Origin: Mycolicibacterium chitae
GTDB lineage: Bacteria > Actinomycetota > Actinomycetes > Mycobacteriales > Mycobacteriaceae
Direction of reading: 5' to 3'
NCBI RefSeq assembly: GCF_900637205.1
Contig: NZ_LR134355.1
Coordinates: forward strand, 3,286,001-3,350,000
DNA length: 64,000 nt
The notes under the pieces were generated by a model that ran no database searches, was not told the DNA's origin, and saw nothing but the letters and a program-made list of their open reading frames with translations. This document shows, piece by piece, positions 54,415-63,666 of this stretch. How positions within the stretch are numbered: position 1 is the first letter of the stretch; each line of letters opens with the position of its first letter. The position numbers were made by a program, and so were the translations under genes.

Positions 54415-54965
54415 CGCAGCAACCCCCGAAACTCCAGCGTTGTCGGCGCCGACAACGCAGCCTCCTCCGCCGCCGCCACCACCTCATCGCGGTGCACACC
54501 CAACGGCATCTCGGCGATCTTGGCGTGCAACATCACAATCGCGTTCAACAACATCTCCGGTCGCGGCGGACAACCCGGCAGATAAATATCCACCGGCACC
54601 ACATGATCGACACCCTGCACAATCGCGTAGTTGTTGAACATGCCGCCCGAGGAGGCACATACCCCCATCGCCAACACCCACTTCGGCTCGACCATCTGGT
54701 CATAGACCTGCCGCAACACTGGGGCCATCTTCTGGCTCACCCGGCCGGCCACGATCATCAGATCCGCCTGCCGCGGCGTCGCCGAAAATCGCTCCATCCC
54801 AAACCGGGCGATATCGAACCGCGGACCCGCCGTCGCCATCATCTCGATCGCACAACACGCCAACCCGAACGTCGCCGGCCACAACGAACCCTTGCGGACA
54901 AACCCGGCGACCTTCTCCACTGTGGACAGCAGGATGCCGCCGGGCAACTGCTCCTCTAAACCCAT
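54411..54965 (-). CDS. nuoB: NADH dehydrogenase I subunit B (cluster N2)
   Basis: 184-residue subunit with the terminal 4Fe-4S cluster N2. [10 protein letters not shown] gives the tandem cysteines, [10 protein letters not shown] the third and [10 protein letters not shown] the fourth ligand. ATG 54965, four bases after nuoA. Confidence 0.97.
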   Translation of the reverse strand: MGLEEQLPGGILLSTVEKVAGFVRKGSLWPATFGLACCAIEMMATAGPRFDIARFGMERFSATPRQADLMIVAGRVSQKMAPVLRQVYDQMVEPKWVLAMGVCASSGGMFNNYAIVQGVDHVVPVDIYLPGCPPRPEMLLNAIVMLHAKIAEMPLGVHRDEVVAAAEEAALSAPTTLEFRGLLR

Positions 54966-54969
54966 GGCA

Positions 54970-55329
54970 CTAATCCCAAGCCAGCCCGCCGCGACGCCAC
55001 ACATACGCATACGCCGCGAACACCGCCCCCATGAACAACACCATCTCCACCAGTGCAAACACACCCAACTGGCCGAACGACACCGCCCATGGATACAAAA
55101 ACACAATCTCGATGTCGAACACGATGAACAACATCGCCGTCAGATAGAACTTGATCGGAAACCGTCCGCCCGACACCGACTGCACCGCGGGTTCAATGCC
55201 GCACTCGTAGGCCTGCAACTTCGCCCGGTTGTACCGACGCGGACCCAGAACCAACGCCATGCCGACCGAGCCAAAAGCAAACGCGGCCGCAATCACACCC
55301 AGAACCGCGATGGGCAGGTACAAATCCAT
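54970..55329 (-). CDS. nuoA: NADH dehydrogenase I subunit A
   Basis: 119-residue three-helix subunit. [23 protein letters not shown] and [15 protein letters not shown] are the NuoA signatures. First gene of the nuo operon. The 117 bases upstream (55330-55446) hold the likely promoter and no gene; an ACCCC-ACTA-CGGGG palindrome lies within them. ATG 55329. Confidence 0.96.
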   Translation of the reverse strand: MDLYLPIAVLGVIAAAFAFGSVGMALVLGPRRYNRAKLQAYECGIEPAVQSVSGGRFPIKFYLTAMLFIVFDIEIVFLYPWAVSFGQLGVFALVEMVLFMGAVFAAYAYVWRRGGLAWD

Positions 55330-55446
55330 ATCGCTTCCAATCGATGGGGTGACGGGATACGAATGCGTTGATCCCTGTTTATCGACTGGCCGAATTGTCC
55401 TGTACCCCACTACGGGGGATTCGCCAGGTGAAAGTCCGGGGTATGG

Positions 55447-56292
55447 CTAGCGGTACACCGATCCAAGCCCGACCAGGCCCGGATCAAATGTTGCGCGGGC
55501 CGAAACCGACGCCGCCGCCGCGGCAACCACCACGCCGGCGTCGGTTTCATGCCCTTTGGGAAAGACAATCTCGGCACTGTCCGGCCCGTCCCGGTGCGCC
55601 ATCAGCCAGTCATACAGCAGCCAGTCGATCGCACAGCTGACCGCCAACGGATCGGCGTCGGGCATCCCGGCAGAGTCGATCACCGCGTTGAGGGCATCCA
55701 GATGCTCTTTGCGTGCGGACTCCTTCTCCACCCCGGAGCTGTCGAACATCAACATCGACAGAGTGAGTGGAAGCCGTTGCCCTGATTCAGTTCTGACTAT
55801 CCACCGGCCACCCATCCAGGGGCGATCGGGGTCGACTTGGCACATCTGTCCGTAGCCGCCGACCACACCGATCGAGGGTTCGTCGAGTTCACCGTCGAAC
55901 GGCACCGGCCCCAGCAGATCCAGCGGACCGCGGGCCCGAATCGAGAAGAGGGCCGCGGTCCCGATGATCTTGCCGGCCCGCAGATCTGCTATCTGCCCGC
56001 GACGCTGCAGCGCGGCGGCGAATTCGAAACACAACCGGTCCAGGGTGCGATGCAGATCCAGCAGTGCAGCGCGCTCTTGGGCGTCGGCCGGGCGCCGCCC
56101 CCCACCCAGGATCTCAGCGAAGCGTTCGGCGGCAATGATGAGTGCATCGTCGAGCGCCGCCAGGTGTGTGGCGATCAACCGGTCGGGCTCGTCATCGGTC
56201 TCCACCAACGCCTGCAACGAAGTTGGCCCATCGGTCACGGTGGTCCAGTAGAACCCGATCTGCTCGTCGTCCTGGACGATTCGGGGTCTCAT
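55447..56292 (-). CDS. Unknown protein, last gene of hydrogenase maturation operon
   Basis: 281 residues, not recognised. No signal peptide or obvious TM segment. Notable segments are DEQIGFYWTTVTDGPTSLQALV near the start, LHRTLDRLCFEFAAALQRRGQIADLRAGKIIGTAAL in the middle, and FPKGHETDAGVVVAAAAASV at the end. ATG at 56292 overlaps the DUF6390-like gene stop by 4 bases, so it is made together with the maturation proteins. A role in hydrogenase assembly is inferred from position only. Confidence 0.75.
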   Translation of the reverse strand: MRPRIVQDDEQIGFYWTTVTDGPTSLQALVETDDEPDRLIATHLAALDDALIIAAERFAEILGGGRRPADAQERAALLDLHRTLDRLCFEFAAALQRRGQIADLRAGKIIGTAALFSIRARGPLDLLGPVPFDGELDEPSIGVVGGYGQMCQVDPDRPWMGGRWIVRTESGQRLPLTLSMLMFDSSGVEKESARKEHLDALNAVIDSAGMPDADPLAVSCAIDWLLYDWLMAHRDGPDSAEIVFPKGHETDAGVVVAAAAASVSARATFDPGLVGLGSVYR

Positions 56293-57044
56293 CCGGCGAC
56301 CACCGCAAGCCGGCGGTTGGTGACCGAGAGCTGTCGGTCCGTACTGTCGTCGAGATCGCGCACGTGGGTTGCGTCCAGTCGGCCGCACACTCGGCCCCAG
56401 TGCACCGCCACCGATTCTCCCGGTTGCACATCGGGTACCGCGCTGTACCCCTCGATGCGCACCTCAACGGTTTGCGTTGTCGGCACGGACAATTGCAGTG
56501 ACGTGCCATCCCATTCCAGCCGCTGACAACGCACCTCCGCGTGATCACCGTGCCGGGCCAGCACCGTGGCGGGGGTGATTCGACAACTATCGAGCACGTG
56601 CAACGGGTGTTCGTCCATGCCGCGGCCCAGGAATCGGGTCCACGGATACACCCCGAATACGTGGAAGCAGTGATTTCCGGCGGCCTCGCCGGCCAACTCG
56701 TCGTCGAGGTGCGACCAGTAATGACCGGCCTGTGGACCGATGACGGCCAGCAGCGCCGCGTAGAACTCATCGGCATCGAGTGCCGCGCCGACACCGCCGC
56801 CCAGCCAGTACGACTCCACCAGCCGGTAGTCCAGCGGATCGGAAATCCCGGTCAGAGCCGACAGCACCCGAAGATAGGGCCATGCGCCGGAGAACCGCCG
56901 GGCGGCGGTCCGGATGCGTTCGACCGAGCCGCCGGTCAACGCGTCGAGGTCCGGCGGCCCGCAATAGCCAAGCTGGTTGGGCGCATAGGCGTAACGGGCG
57001 AACATCTCCGGTCCCCGAATGTCGACGTCGCCCACCGATGTCAT
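56289..57044 (-). CDS. DUF6390-like hydrogenase-cluster protein
   Basis: 251 residues. Starts with GPEMFARYAYAPNQLGYCGP, which I associate with the DUF6390 proteins found beside actinobacterial hydrogenase genes. Later segments: FHVFGVYPWTRFLGRG, and a C-terminal beta-rich part with GYSAVPDVQPGESVAVHWGRVCG. Unknown function; the fixed position after hypD and the 4-base overlaps on both sides suggest a maturation or cofactor-handling role. Confidence 0.7.
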   Translation of the reverse strand: MTSVGDVDIRGPEMFARYAYAPNQLGYCGPPDLDALTGGSVERIRTAARRFSGAWPYLRVLSALTGISDPLDYRLVESYWLGGGVGAALDADEFYAALLAVIGPQAGHYWSHLDDELAGEAAGNHCFHVFGVYPWTRFLGRGMDEHPLHVLDSCRITPATVLARHGDHAEVRCQRLEWDGTSLQLSVPTTQTVEVRIEGYSAVPDVQPGESVAVHWGRVCGRLDATHVRDLDDSTDRQLSVTNRRLAVVAG

Positions 57045-58186
57045 CCCTGGCTGGCCGACCCGACCAGTTGCGCGGCATCCCGATGCATACGACCAAAGTT
57101 GTAGTAGGCCGCGCACGCCCCCTCCGGGGACACCATGCAGGTGCCGATTGGCGTCTCGGGCGTGCAGGCGGTGCCGAATACCTTGCACTCCCACGGCTTG
57201 AGCACACCCTTGAGCACCTCACCGCATTGACATGCCTTCGGGTCCGCGACCCGGACGCCGGGCATGTCGTAGCGCAGTTCGGCGTCGTAATCGGCGAAGT
57301 CGTCGTTGACCTTGAGCGCGCTCTGCGAGATGAAGCCGAGTCCACGCCACTCGAAGTGCGGCCGCAATGCGAACACCCGTCCCATCAGGGCCAGTGCCGC
57401 GGGATTACCTTCGGGGTGCACGATGCGGGAATACTGGTTCTCCACCTCGCATCGGCCCTCGCGGATCTGCCGCAACAGCATCGCCACCGACGCCAGGATG
57501 TCCAGCGGCTCGAATCCGGCGACCACCAACGGTTTCCCGTAGACATCGGGAACAAACCGGTACGGCCGGTTGCCGACCACGGTCGACACATGCCCGGGGC
57601 CAAGGAACCCCGACAGCCGCAGATCGGGCGACTCCAGGATCGCCTTGATCGGCGGGACGATGGTGACGTGGTTGCAGAACACGCTGAAGTTGGTCACGCC
57701 GAGTTCGCGCGCCCTGACCAGGGTTACGGCGGTGGAGGGCACCGTGGTCTCGAACCCGATCGCAAAGAACACCACTTGCTTGTCGGGGTTGTCCACCGCG
57801 ATCTTCAGCGCGTCCAGCGGGGAGTACACGAATCGAACATCCGCGCCGCGGGCCTTGGCATCGAGGAGGCTGCCGTTGGAGCCGGGCACCCGCATCATGT
57901 CGCCGAAGCAGGTGAAGATCACGTCGGGCTGACCGGCCAGCCACATCGCATCGTCGATTCGGCCCATCGGGATGACGCATACCGGGCAACCCGGTCCGTG
58001 CACCAACTCCACGGTCGACGGCAACAAATGCTCAATGCCATGTCGGTAAATGGTGTGGGTATGCCCCCCACAGACTTCCATGAACTTGAAGGGTTCGCCG
58101 TCGTTGCCGCCGTCCGCAAGCACCTCGATGGCGCCCAGGAGTTTGCGCGCCGCTGCCGGATCACGAAATTCATCGATGAATCGCAT
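57041..58186 (-). CDS. hypD: Hydrogenase maturation protein HypD
   Basis: 381-residue Fe-S scaffold on which the Fe(CN)2CO unit of [NiFe]-hydrogenase is built, together with HypC. Signatures: FMEVCGGHTHTIYRHG with the essential Cys, GPGCPVCVIPMG, VFCNHVTIVPPIKAIL and the C-terminal 4Fe-4S region CQCGEVLKGVLKPWECKVFG...C. ATG 58186 with GGAAA upstream. The product overlaps the DUF6390-like gene by 4 bases. Confidence 0.97.
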   Translation of the reverse strand: MRFIDEFRDPAAARKLLGAIEVLADGGNDGEPFKFMEVCGGHTHTIYRHGIEHLLPSTVELVHGPGCPVCVIPMGRIDDAMWLAGQPDVIFTCFGDMMRVPGSNGSLLDAKARGADVRFVYSPLDALKIAVDNPDKQVVFFAIGFETTVPSTAVTLVRARELGVTNFSVFCNHVTIVPPIKAILESPDLRLSGFLGPGHVSTVVGNRPYRFVPDVYGKPLVVAGFEPLDILASVAMLLRQIREGRCEVENQYSRIVHPEGNPAALALMGRVFALRPHFEWRGLGFISQSALKVNDDFADYDAELRYDMPGVRVADPKACQCGEVLKGVLKPWECKVFGTACTPETPIGTCMVSPEGACAAYYNFGRMHRDAAQLVGSASQG

Positions 58187-58197
58187 GATGTTTCCTT

Positions 58198-58470
58198 TCA
58201 GATGATCGACGACGAGTCGAATGCTTCGAGTTCGGTGTCATAGGCATCGCCGAGTTTCTTGACCGCGGCCAGCGTGAGCAAGGCCTCGCGCTCATCGATC
58301 TTCGCCATCGCGAATCCGACGTGGACCAACACCCAATCGTCGGGTTCGGGCATGTCCTTCTCGAGCAGGCGCACACTGATGGTGCGCTTCACACCGCTCA
58401 CGTCGACCTTCGCCATGAAGTTCGCGGGATCGGTGATCTCGACGATTCGGCCTGGAATTCCGAGACACAT
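58198..58470 (-). CDS. hypC: Hydrogenase maturation chaperone HypC (copy 1)
   Basis: 90 residues starting MCLGIPGRIVEI with the essential Cys2, and GDWVLVHVGFAMAKID-type core (DDWVLVHVGFAMAKID). Carries the iron ligand from HypD to the hydrogenase large subunit. Immediately upstream of hypD (11 bases) and after hypE (65-base gap). It has a longer acidic C-terminus than copy 2. Confidence 0.95.
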   Translation of the reverse strand: MCLGIPGRIVEITDPANFMAKVDVSGVKRTISVRLLEKDMPEPDDWVLVHVGFAMAKIDEREALLTLAAVKKLGDAYDTELEAFDSSSII

Positions 58471-58535
58471 GAGCGTCGCCTCCCTTCCTCTTTACACACC
58501 GGCGGGCTGCGCCGGGGTGTGCTCGCAGGGCTGTC

Positions 58536-59648
58536 TCAACAAATTCGGGGTAATGGATCTCCTACCAGCATGTCGACGATCCGGGTACCCCCAAACGGGG
58601 TACGCAGTACCACGGTTGCCGCGGGCTGTTCGGTCACCTCGCCGACCTCGGCGGCCTCTGCGCCCAGCGGATGCGCATGCAGGGCAGCCAGCGCGGCCCC
58701 GGCCTCGTCAGGCGCCACCACCGCGAGAAACTTGCCCTCGTTGGCCACGTACAGCGGGTCGATGCCCAACATTTCGCATGCCCCGGCCACCATCGGTTGC
58801 ACCACCAGGGGCTCCTCATCGAGCACGATGCCGACGTTGGCCGACCGGGCCAATTCGTTACACACCGTGCCGACGCCACCACGGGTCGGGTCGCGCAGCC
58901 ACCTGGTCGCTGGCGCCGCCGCGAGTAGCACCTCGACCAACTCGCTGACCGCGGCGGTATCGGAGTGGATGTCGGCCTCGAGTTCGAGGTCACCGCGCGC
59001 GAGCATCACCGCCATACCGTGATCGCCGATCGATCCCGACAGCAGCACCTTGTCGCCGGGGCGAACCGACGCCGCAGAGAGCTCGCGGCCGACCGGAATG
59101 GCGCCAACCCCGGCCGTGGTGATGAACAGTCCGTCCGCGGCGCCCTTGGGCACCACTTTGGTGTCACCCGTGACGATCGCGACGCCGGCCCCGGCGGCCG
59201 CGTCCGCCATATCCGCCACGATCTCCTTGAGTTCATCGATCGGGAAGCCCTCTTCGAGCACGAAGGCGGCGCTGATCCAGGATGGGATGGCGCCTGTCAT
59301 CGCGAGGTCATTGACCGTGCCATGGATCGCAAGGTGTCCGATGGAACCACCCGGAAACCGTAAGGGCTGCACCACAAATGAATCGGTGGACAGCGCCAAC
59401 CGCTCACCACTCGGCAGTGCGACGACGGCACCGTCACCCAGCGATTCCAGCTGTGGGTTGCGAAACGCCTCCACGAACACCGCGTCCACCAGGGCGGCCG
59501 ACGCCTTGCCACCCGCGCCGTGCGCCAACGTGACAATATCGTCGCGTAGCCGGGGCCTGCGCCGCCGGAACGCCTCGATACGTTCGATGACCTCACCTTC
59601 GGCAAAGCCGGGTCCAGCGTCCAAATAGTCGCCCACGGATCTGTTCAT
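58536..59648 (-). CDS. hypE: Hydrogenase maturation protein HypE
   Basis: 370-residue PurM-like enzyme that dehydrates the C-terminal thiocarboxamide to thiocyanate, the source of CN ligands. It ends in PRIC, the catalytic C-terminal cysteine. LAHGAGGKASAALVD, GTVNDLAMTGAIP and VTGDTKVVPKG are the ATP-site motifs. ATG 59648 overlaps the SIS gene stop by 4 bases. Confidence 0.96.
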   Translation of the reverse strand: MNRSVGDYLDAGPGFAEGEVIERIEAFRRRRPRLRDDIVTLAHGAGGKASAALVDAVFVEAFRNPQLESLGDGAVVALPSGERLALSTDSFVVQPLRFPGGSIGHLAIHGTVNDLAMTGAIPSWISAAFVLEEGFPIDELKEIVADMADAAAGAGVAIVTGDTKVVPKGAADGLFITTAGVGAIPVGRELSAASVRPGDKVLLSGSIGDHGMAVMLARGDLELEADIHSDTAAVSELVEVLLAAAPATRWLRDPTRGGVGTVCNELARSANVGIVLDEEPLVVQPMVAGACEMLGIDPLYVANEGKFLAVVAPDEAGAALAALHAHPLGAEAAEVGEVTEQPAATVVLRTPFGGTRIVDMLVGDPLPRIC

Positions 59649-60325
59649 GCGACCACCGCCCCCTTCTCGTGTACCGACGACCACAGTTGATAGCCGAGCA
59701 GCGCCTGGGCCTCCTGGATACGGTGCACACTTTGCGATCTAACGATGAAGCAGGTGTCCACATCCGGGCTGGTGGCAAAAGCGCCGCCGTCGTATCCGGC
59801 GAACCCGATGGTGTACATGCCCCGACGTTTGGCTTCCCGCAACGCCACCGTCAGATCCGCCGAGCTGCCACTGGTCGACAAGGCGACGGCGATATCGCCC
59901 GCCTTGGCCCGGGCGATCAGCTGACGGGCGAACACCAACTCGAATCCGACGTCGTTGCCCAGCGCCGTCAGAATCGCCTGATCGGCGGTCAGGCACCAGG
60001 CCGGCAGTGGATCCCCGACCGGCGGCCTGGCGAACAGCGCAGCCAGCGTCGCGGAATCCGTTGAGCTACCGCCGTTGCCGAAGGTGAACAGCCGTCCCCC
60101 GGCCGCGAAGCGCCGCGCCAACTCCGCGCCCGCCGATTCCACGAGCTCGCCGCTCGCCGCCAGCGTGGATCGCCGCAAGGCGGTACTTTCGGCGGCCTTG
60201 GCCTGTGCCGATTGGGCAAGATCTACCAGCAGGGCCTGCGGGTCGTGTTCCTCGGAATCGATGAACGGATAGAGGAAGTTGGTGGCTTCCTCGGGCGTCT
60301 TGGCACCGGAATCCTGTGCGGTCAT
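59645..60325 (-). CDS. SIS-domain (GmhA-like) protein in hydrogenase operon
   Basis: 226 residues with one SIS sugar-phosphate isomerase domain: LFTFGNGGSSTDSATLAAL and ALSTSGSSADLTVALREAKRRG are the phosphate-binding loops, as in phosphoheptose isomerase GmhA. No heptose pathway genes are nearby. It overlaps hypE and the SIS-HypC fusion by 4 bases each, so it is an integral member of the operon. Substrate unknown; related SIS proteins occur in other actinobacterial hydrogenase loci. Confidence 0.85.
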   Translation of the reverse strand: MTAQDSGAKTPEEATNFLYPFIDSEEHDPQALLVDLAQSAQAKAAESTALRRSTLAASGELVESAGAELARRFAAGGRLFTFGNGGSSTDSATLAALFARPPVGDPLPAWCLTADQAILTALGNDVGFELVFARQLIARAKAGDIAVALSTSGSSADLTVALREAKRRGMYTIGFAGYDGGAFATSPDVDTCFIVRSQSVHRIQEAQALLGYQLWSSVHEKGAVVA

Positions 60326-61047
60326 GACGAACTCACCTCTTCCTCGACCCGGCTGATTGCCATACCGGCATGCACCAGCAGCAGATCCCCCGCGTCGACG
60401 GGCCCCACCAACGAGGTCTCGATCGACTCCGAGCCCTCGGCTGTGCGGACCCGGGCCGAATGCTCACTGGACGCGGCAACCACTTCGGCGAGCCGCCCCT
60501 CGTCGCTGCACACCACACAGGTTTCCCCGGCACAGTCGTCGATATTGAGCAGACCCGGGTGCTCGAAGCAGACGTGGGTCAGCTCCCACAGCACGTGATA
60601 CAGCAGTACGAAGCCGCCGGTCGCGGGTATCCGCGGGTCCGGATCGTCGAGCCACAGCACGTGATCGGCGGCGCCGGCAGCCGGGCGCACCCCGTTGCCA
60701 ATCCAGATCCCGGTGGCACCCCAGGCCGAGGCGCGGCGCATGATCGACCGCACGTCGGCGTCGGCGGAGTCGGCCACCGCGATCACGATGTCACCCGGAC
60801 GCACCGAAACCCGGACCACGTCAATCAAATCTGGACCGGTCAGTGCGACGGCGGGCAGCGCCCGCTTACCGACGATCACCGGATGCACGAACTCGACGGC
60901 GATGTGCTGCGCATGCGGCTGCCAGGCCGGCGATACACACCACATGGTGCCACCCGCGGAGAACCTTCTGGCCAGAGTCAACGCGGCAGCGGCAAGATCT
61001 GCCGCCAGATCGGCATCCACGGCATTCTCGACCACCGTGTCCATCAC
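60322..61047 (-). CDS. SIS-like domain fused to a HypC-like domain
   Basis: 241 residues. The N-terminal 165 residues look like a degenerate SIS fold (GGTMWCVSPAWQPHAQHIAVEF, RPGDIVIAVADSADADVRSIMRRA, GATGIWIGNG). The last 65 residues (CVVCSDEGRLAEVV ... VDAGDLLLVHAGMAISRVEEE) are HypC/HupF-like. The cysteine that in HypC follows the initiator Met is here internal, in CAGETCVVC. It sits between a true HypC gene and the GmhA-like SIS gene with 4-base overlaps, as if those two genes had been duplicated and fused. Confidence 0.8.
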   Translation of the reverse strand: MMDTVVENAVDADLAADLAAAALTLARRFSAGGTMWCVSPAWQPHAQHIAVEFVHPVIVGKRALPAVALTGPDLIDVVRVSVRPGDIVIAVADSADADVRSIMRRASAWGATGIWIGNGVRPAAGAADHVLWLDDPDPRIPATGGFVLLYHVLWELTHVCFEHPGLLNIDDCAGETCVVCSDEGRLAEVVAASSEHSARVRTAEGSESIETSLVGPVDAGDLLLVHAGMAISRVEEEVSSS

Positions 61048-61289
61048 GACACCTCCTCACCGAAGACGCCGTATTCGGTCATCGTCGCGATGGTGACTCT
61101 CGCGGTGTCCTCATCGATCTTGGTCAGTGCAAAGCCGGCATGCAGGATGGTGTAGTCACCAACCTGCAGATCGGGAAGGTAGGCCAGACACGCCAGCTTC
61201 TCCTCCCCGGGAAAAGCCACCCGTGCCATCCGTGCCCCGGTGGCCTCGTCCCAGATTTCGGTGATCCGGCCGGGAATTCCCAAACACAT
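61044..61289 (-). CDS. hypC: Hydrogenase maturation chaperone HypC (copy 2)
   Basis: 81 residues, MCLGIPGRITEIWDEATG with essential Cys2, and VGDYTILHAGFALTKIDEDTA. A second complete HypC in the same operon, differing clearly from copy 1. It lies 4 bases after hypF and overlaps the fusion gene by 4 bases. Two HypC proteins may serve two hydrogenases or two steps. Confidence 0.94.
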   Translation of the reverse strand: MCLGIPGRITEIWDEATGARMARVAFPGEEKLACLAYLPDLQVGDYTILHAGFALTKIDEDTARVTIATMTEYGVFGEEVS

Positions 61290-61293
61290 TCGA

Positions 61294-63666
61294 TCAGCCC
61301 TCCTCGATCATGGCCCGCTGCTCATCCCGAGCGGTGAGCACCGAGACCGCCGCCTGCCCCAGCGCCAGCCCACCGTCGTTGGGCGGGACGGTCCGGTGTA
61401 CCAGTACTTCGAACCCCGACCCTTCCAACAGACTCCGGCAAGCGCGCAGCAGCAACACATTCTGGAACACTCCGCCAGTAAGTCCGACCAACTGTCCTGA
61501 AACACTGACCTGGGCAACAATATCCGTGACAGCGACAGCGACGGCTCGGTGGAACGCGGCTGCCAGTTCGGCCGTACCGGCCCCGGCGCGCAACTGCGCC
61601 ACGATATCCCGGATCAGCGGGGCCGGATCAAGAATACCGTTGGCGGTCACCGGCAGTGCCAACGCCGGCACGGCGCCTGAAGCCGAAGCCGGTGCCGCAG
61701 TTTCCGCCAGATACTCGAGTTCGATCGCGGCCTGCCCCTCGTACTCGATCGTGTGCCGCACGCCGAGCAATGATGCGACGGCGTCGAACAGCCGCCCCAT
61801 GCTGGTGCAGGACACGCATCCCACTCCGCTGCCGAACTGCGAGTTCAGCAGACGTAGTTCGGAGCTGGACAGCGCGCGCACCGACGCCAGGTCCGGAGTC
61901 CACTCGATCCCGGCCGACCACAGGTGCGACAACGCCATCCGGCACGGGTTGCGCACCGCCGCGTCCCCGCCGGGCATCGGTACCGCGGCCAGATGACCGA
62001 CCCGAGTGAAACGCCGGCTGTCGGTGCCCAGCGCCAGAATCTCGCCACCCCATACCGCGCCATCGGTGCCAAACCCGGTGCCGTCGAAGGCAACTCCAAC
62101 GATCGGCTCGCCCAGCCGCCCATGCTCGGCCAACAACGACACGACATGGGCGTGGTGATGCTGCACCAGATCCAGGGGCCGCGCCCCGGCATTACGTTCG
62201 GCCCAGCCGCGAGTCAGGTAGCTCGGGTGCAGGTCGGCGGCCAGCCGAGTCGGCGACCGACGCATGGTGGACATCTGACCGACCGACTGCTCGAACGCGC
62301 GCAGCGTCTCCAATGTGCCCATATCGCCGATATGCGCCGAACAATAGGCGCGCCGGCCGTCGGTCAGGCAGAAGGTGTTCTTCAGTTCCCCGCCCACGGC
62401 GAGCACGGCCGGCCCGTCGCGGCCGAGATCTACCGGCAGCGGGGCAAAGCCCCGGGACCGGCGGATCGGCAGTTCGCGCCCATCGACCACCCGAACCACC
62501 GAGTCGTCGCACGGCACATGGATCGGCCGGTCGTGGTCGAGCACCGCGTCGGACAGCTCCGGAAGTCGTTGTGCCGCATCTTGGGCGGAGTAGCAAATCG
62601 GCTCGTCGGAGCGGTTCGCGCTGGTCAGGACGATCGACTCGAGAACCCGGTGCGCTGTCCCCGGGGCGGGTGCCAGCAGCAGATGGTGCACCGGCGTGTA
62701 GGGCAGCAGCACGCCGATCCACGGGTTACCCGGCGCCACCGCATCCGCTATGGGCGCATCCCGGCGGCGGCGCAACAGCACGATCGGTCGCTGCCGACTG
62801 GACAGAATTGCGGCCTCATGGTCGTCGATCTCCGCGTATCGTCGCGCAACGTCGAGATCTCGCACCAGGATGGCGAAAGGTTTGCCTCCACGGGCCTTCC
62901 GGCGGCGCAACGCAGTCACCGCTGCGTCGTCTCCGGCGGCGCAGCTCACGTGGTAGCCGCCGATCCCTTTGATTGCGACAATTCTACTCTCGGCGAGCGC
63001 CCGCTGCGCCGCCGTTACGGCCGCATCCGAGCCGTCCGTACGGTTGGGGCCGTCCTGGAACCACAGCGTCGGACCACAGTCCGGACAGGCGACCGGTTGC
63101 GCATGGAACCGCCGGTCGGTGACATCGTGGTACTCGGCGTCGCATCGTGCGCACATGCGGAACCCGGCCATCGTGGTGGCCGGGCGATCGTACGGTAGCT
63201 CCCGGATGATGGTGAACCGCGGACCGCAGTCCGTACAGGTGATGAACGGATGCCGGTACCGACGATCGGCCGGCTCGAACAGCTCCCGGACACAGGCGTC
63301 ACACGTCGCGATATCCGGTGGAATCGCGGTCAGGGCGCCGGCCGCGGACTGGCTGGCGACGATGTAGAAGCAGCCGGACCCGTCACCGTCCTGCGCCGAC
63401 AACTCGGCCGCGGACAGTTCGCTGATCGTGGCCAGCGGCGGGGCGTCGGCAACGAGGCGCTGCGCGAACTCGTCGACCGCGGCCACCGGACCCTGCACCT
63501 CGATGAATACCGCGGCCGAATCGTTGCCGACAAATCCGGTCAGGCCCAGCCCGGTGGCCACCCGATGCACGAACGGGCGAAACCCGACACCCTGCACCAC
63601 ACCGACGACGGTGAAACGGCGCCGGCAGATCCGGGCAGACGGCCCCGACACGATGGAGGTCCTCAC
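61294..63666 (-). CDS. hypF: Carbamoyltransferase HypF
   Basis: 790 residues in the usual order. The acylphosphatase domain has VVGVVQGVGFRPFVHRVA. Zinc fingers are built from CDACVRELFEP, ITCTDCGPRFT, CARCDAEYHD and ACPDCGPTL. A YrdC domain carries VAIKGIGGYHVSCAA and KARGGKPFAILVRD. The C-terminal Kae1-like carbamoyltransferase has LVQHHHAHVVSLLAEHG, VAFDGTGFGTDG and GLTGGVFQNVLLL. It makes the carbamoyl group passed to HypE. GTG 63666 is taken as start because it overlaps the NHL gene stop (GTGA). Confidence 0.95.
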   Translation of the reverse strand: MRTSIVSGPSARICRRRFTVVGVVQGVGFRPFVHRVATGLGLTGFVGNDSAAVFIEVQGPVAAVDEFAQRLVADAPPLATISELSAAELSAQDGDGSGCFYIVASQSAAGALTAIPPDIATCDACVRELFEPADRRYRHPFITCTDCGPRFTIIRELPYDRPATTMAGFRMCARCDAEYHDVTDRRFHAQPVACPDCGPTLWFQDGPNRTDGSDAAVTAAQRALAESRIVAIKGIGGYHVSCAAGDDAAVTALRRRKARGGKPFAILVRDLDVARRYAEIDDHEAAILSSRQRPIVLLRRRRDAPIADAVAPGNPWIGVLLPYTPVHHLLLAPAPGTAHRVLESIVLTSANRSDEPICYSAQDAAQRLPELSDAVLDHDRPIHVPCDDSVVRVVDGRELPIRRSRGFAPLPVDLGRDGPAVLAVGGELKNTFCLTDGRRAYCSAHIGDMGTLETLRAFEQSVGQMSTMRRSPTRLAADLHPSYLTRGWAERNAGARPLDLVQHHHAHVVSLLAEHGRLGEPIVGVAFDGTGFGTDGAVWGGEILALGTDSRRFTRVGHLAAVPMPGGDAAVRNPCRMALSHLWSAGIEWTPDLASVRALSSSELRLLNSQFGSGVGCVSCTSMGRLFDAVASLLGVRHTIEYEGQAAIELEYLAETAAPASASGAVPALALPVTANGILDPAPLIRDIVAQLRAGAGTAELAAAFHRAVAVAVTDIVAQVSVSGQLVGLTGGVFQNVLLLRACRSLLEGSGFEVLVHRTVPPNDGGLALGQAAVSVLTARDEQRAMIEEG

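Noticed and set aside
59645..60325. Lipopolysaccharide heptose biosynthesis gene gmhA
   Set aside because: No other heptose genes nearby and tight coupling within a hyp operon; only the SIS fold is shared.
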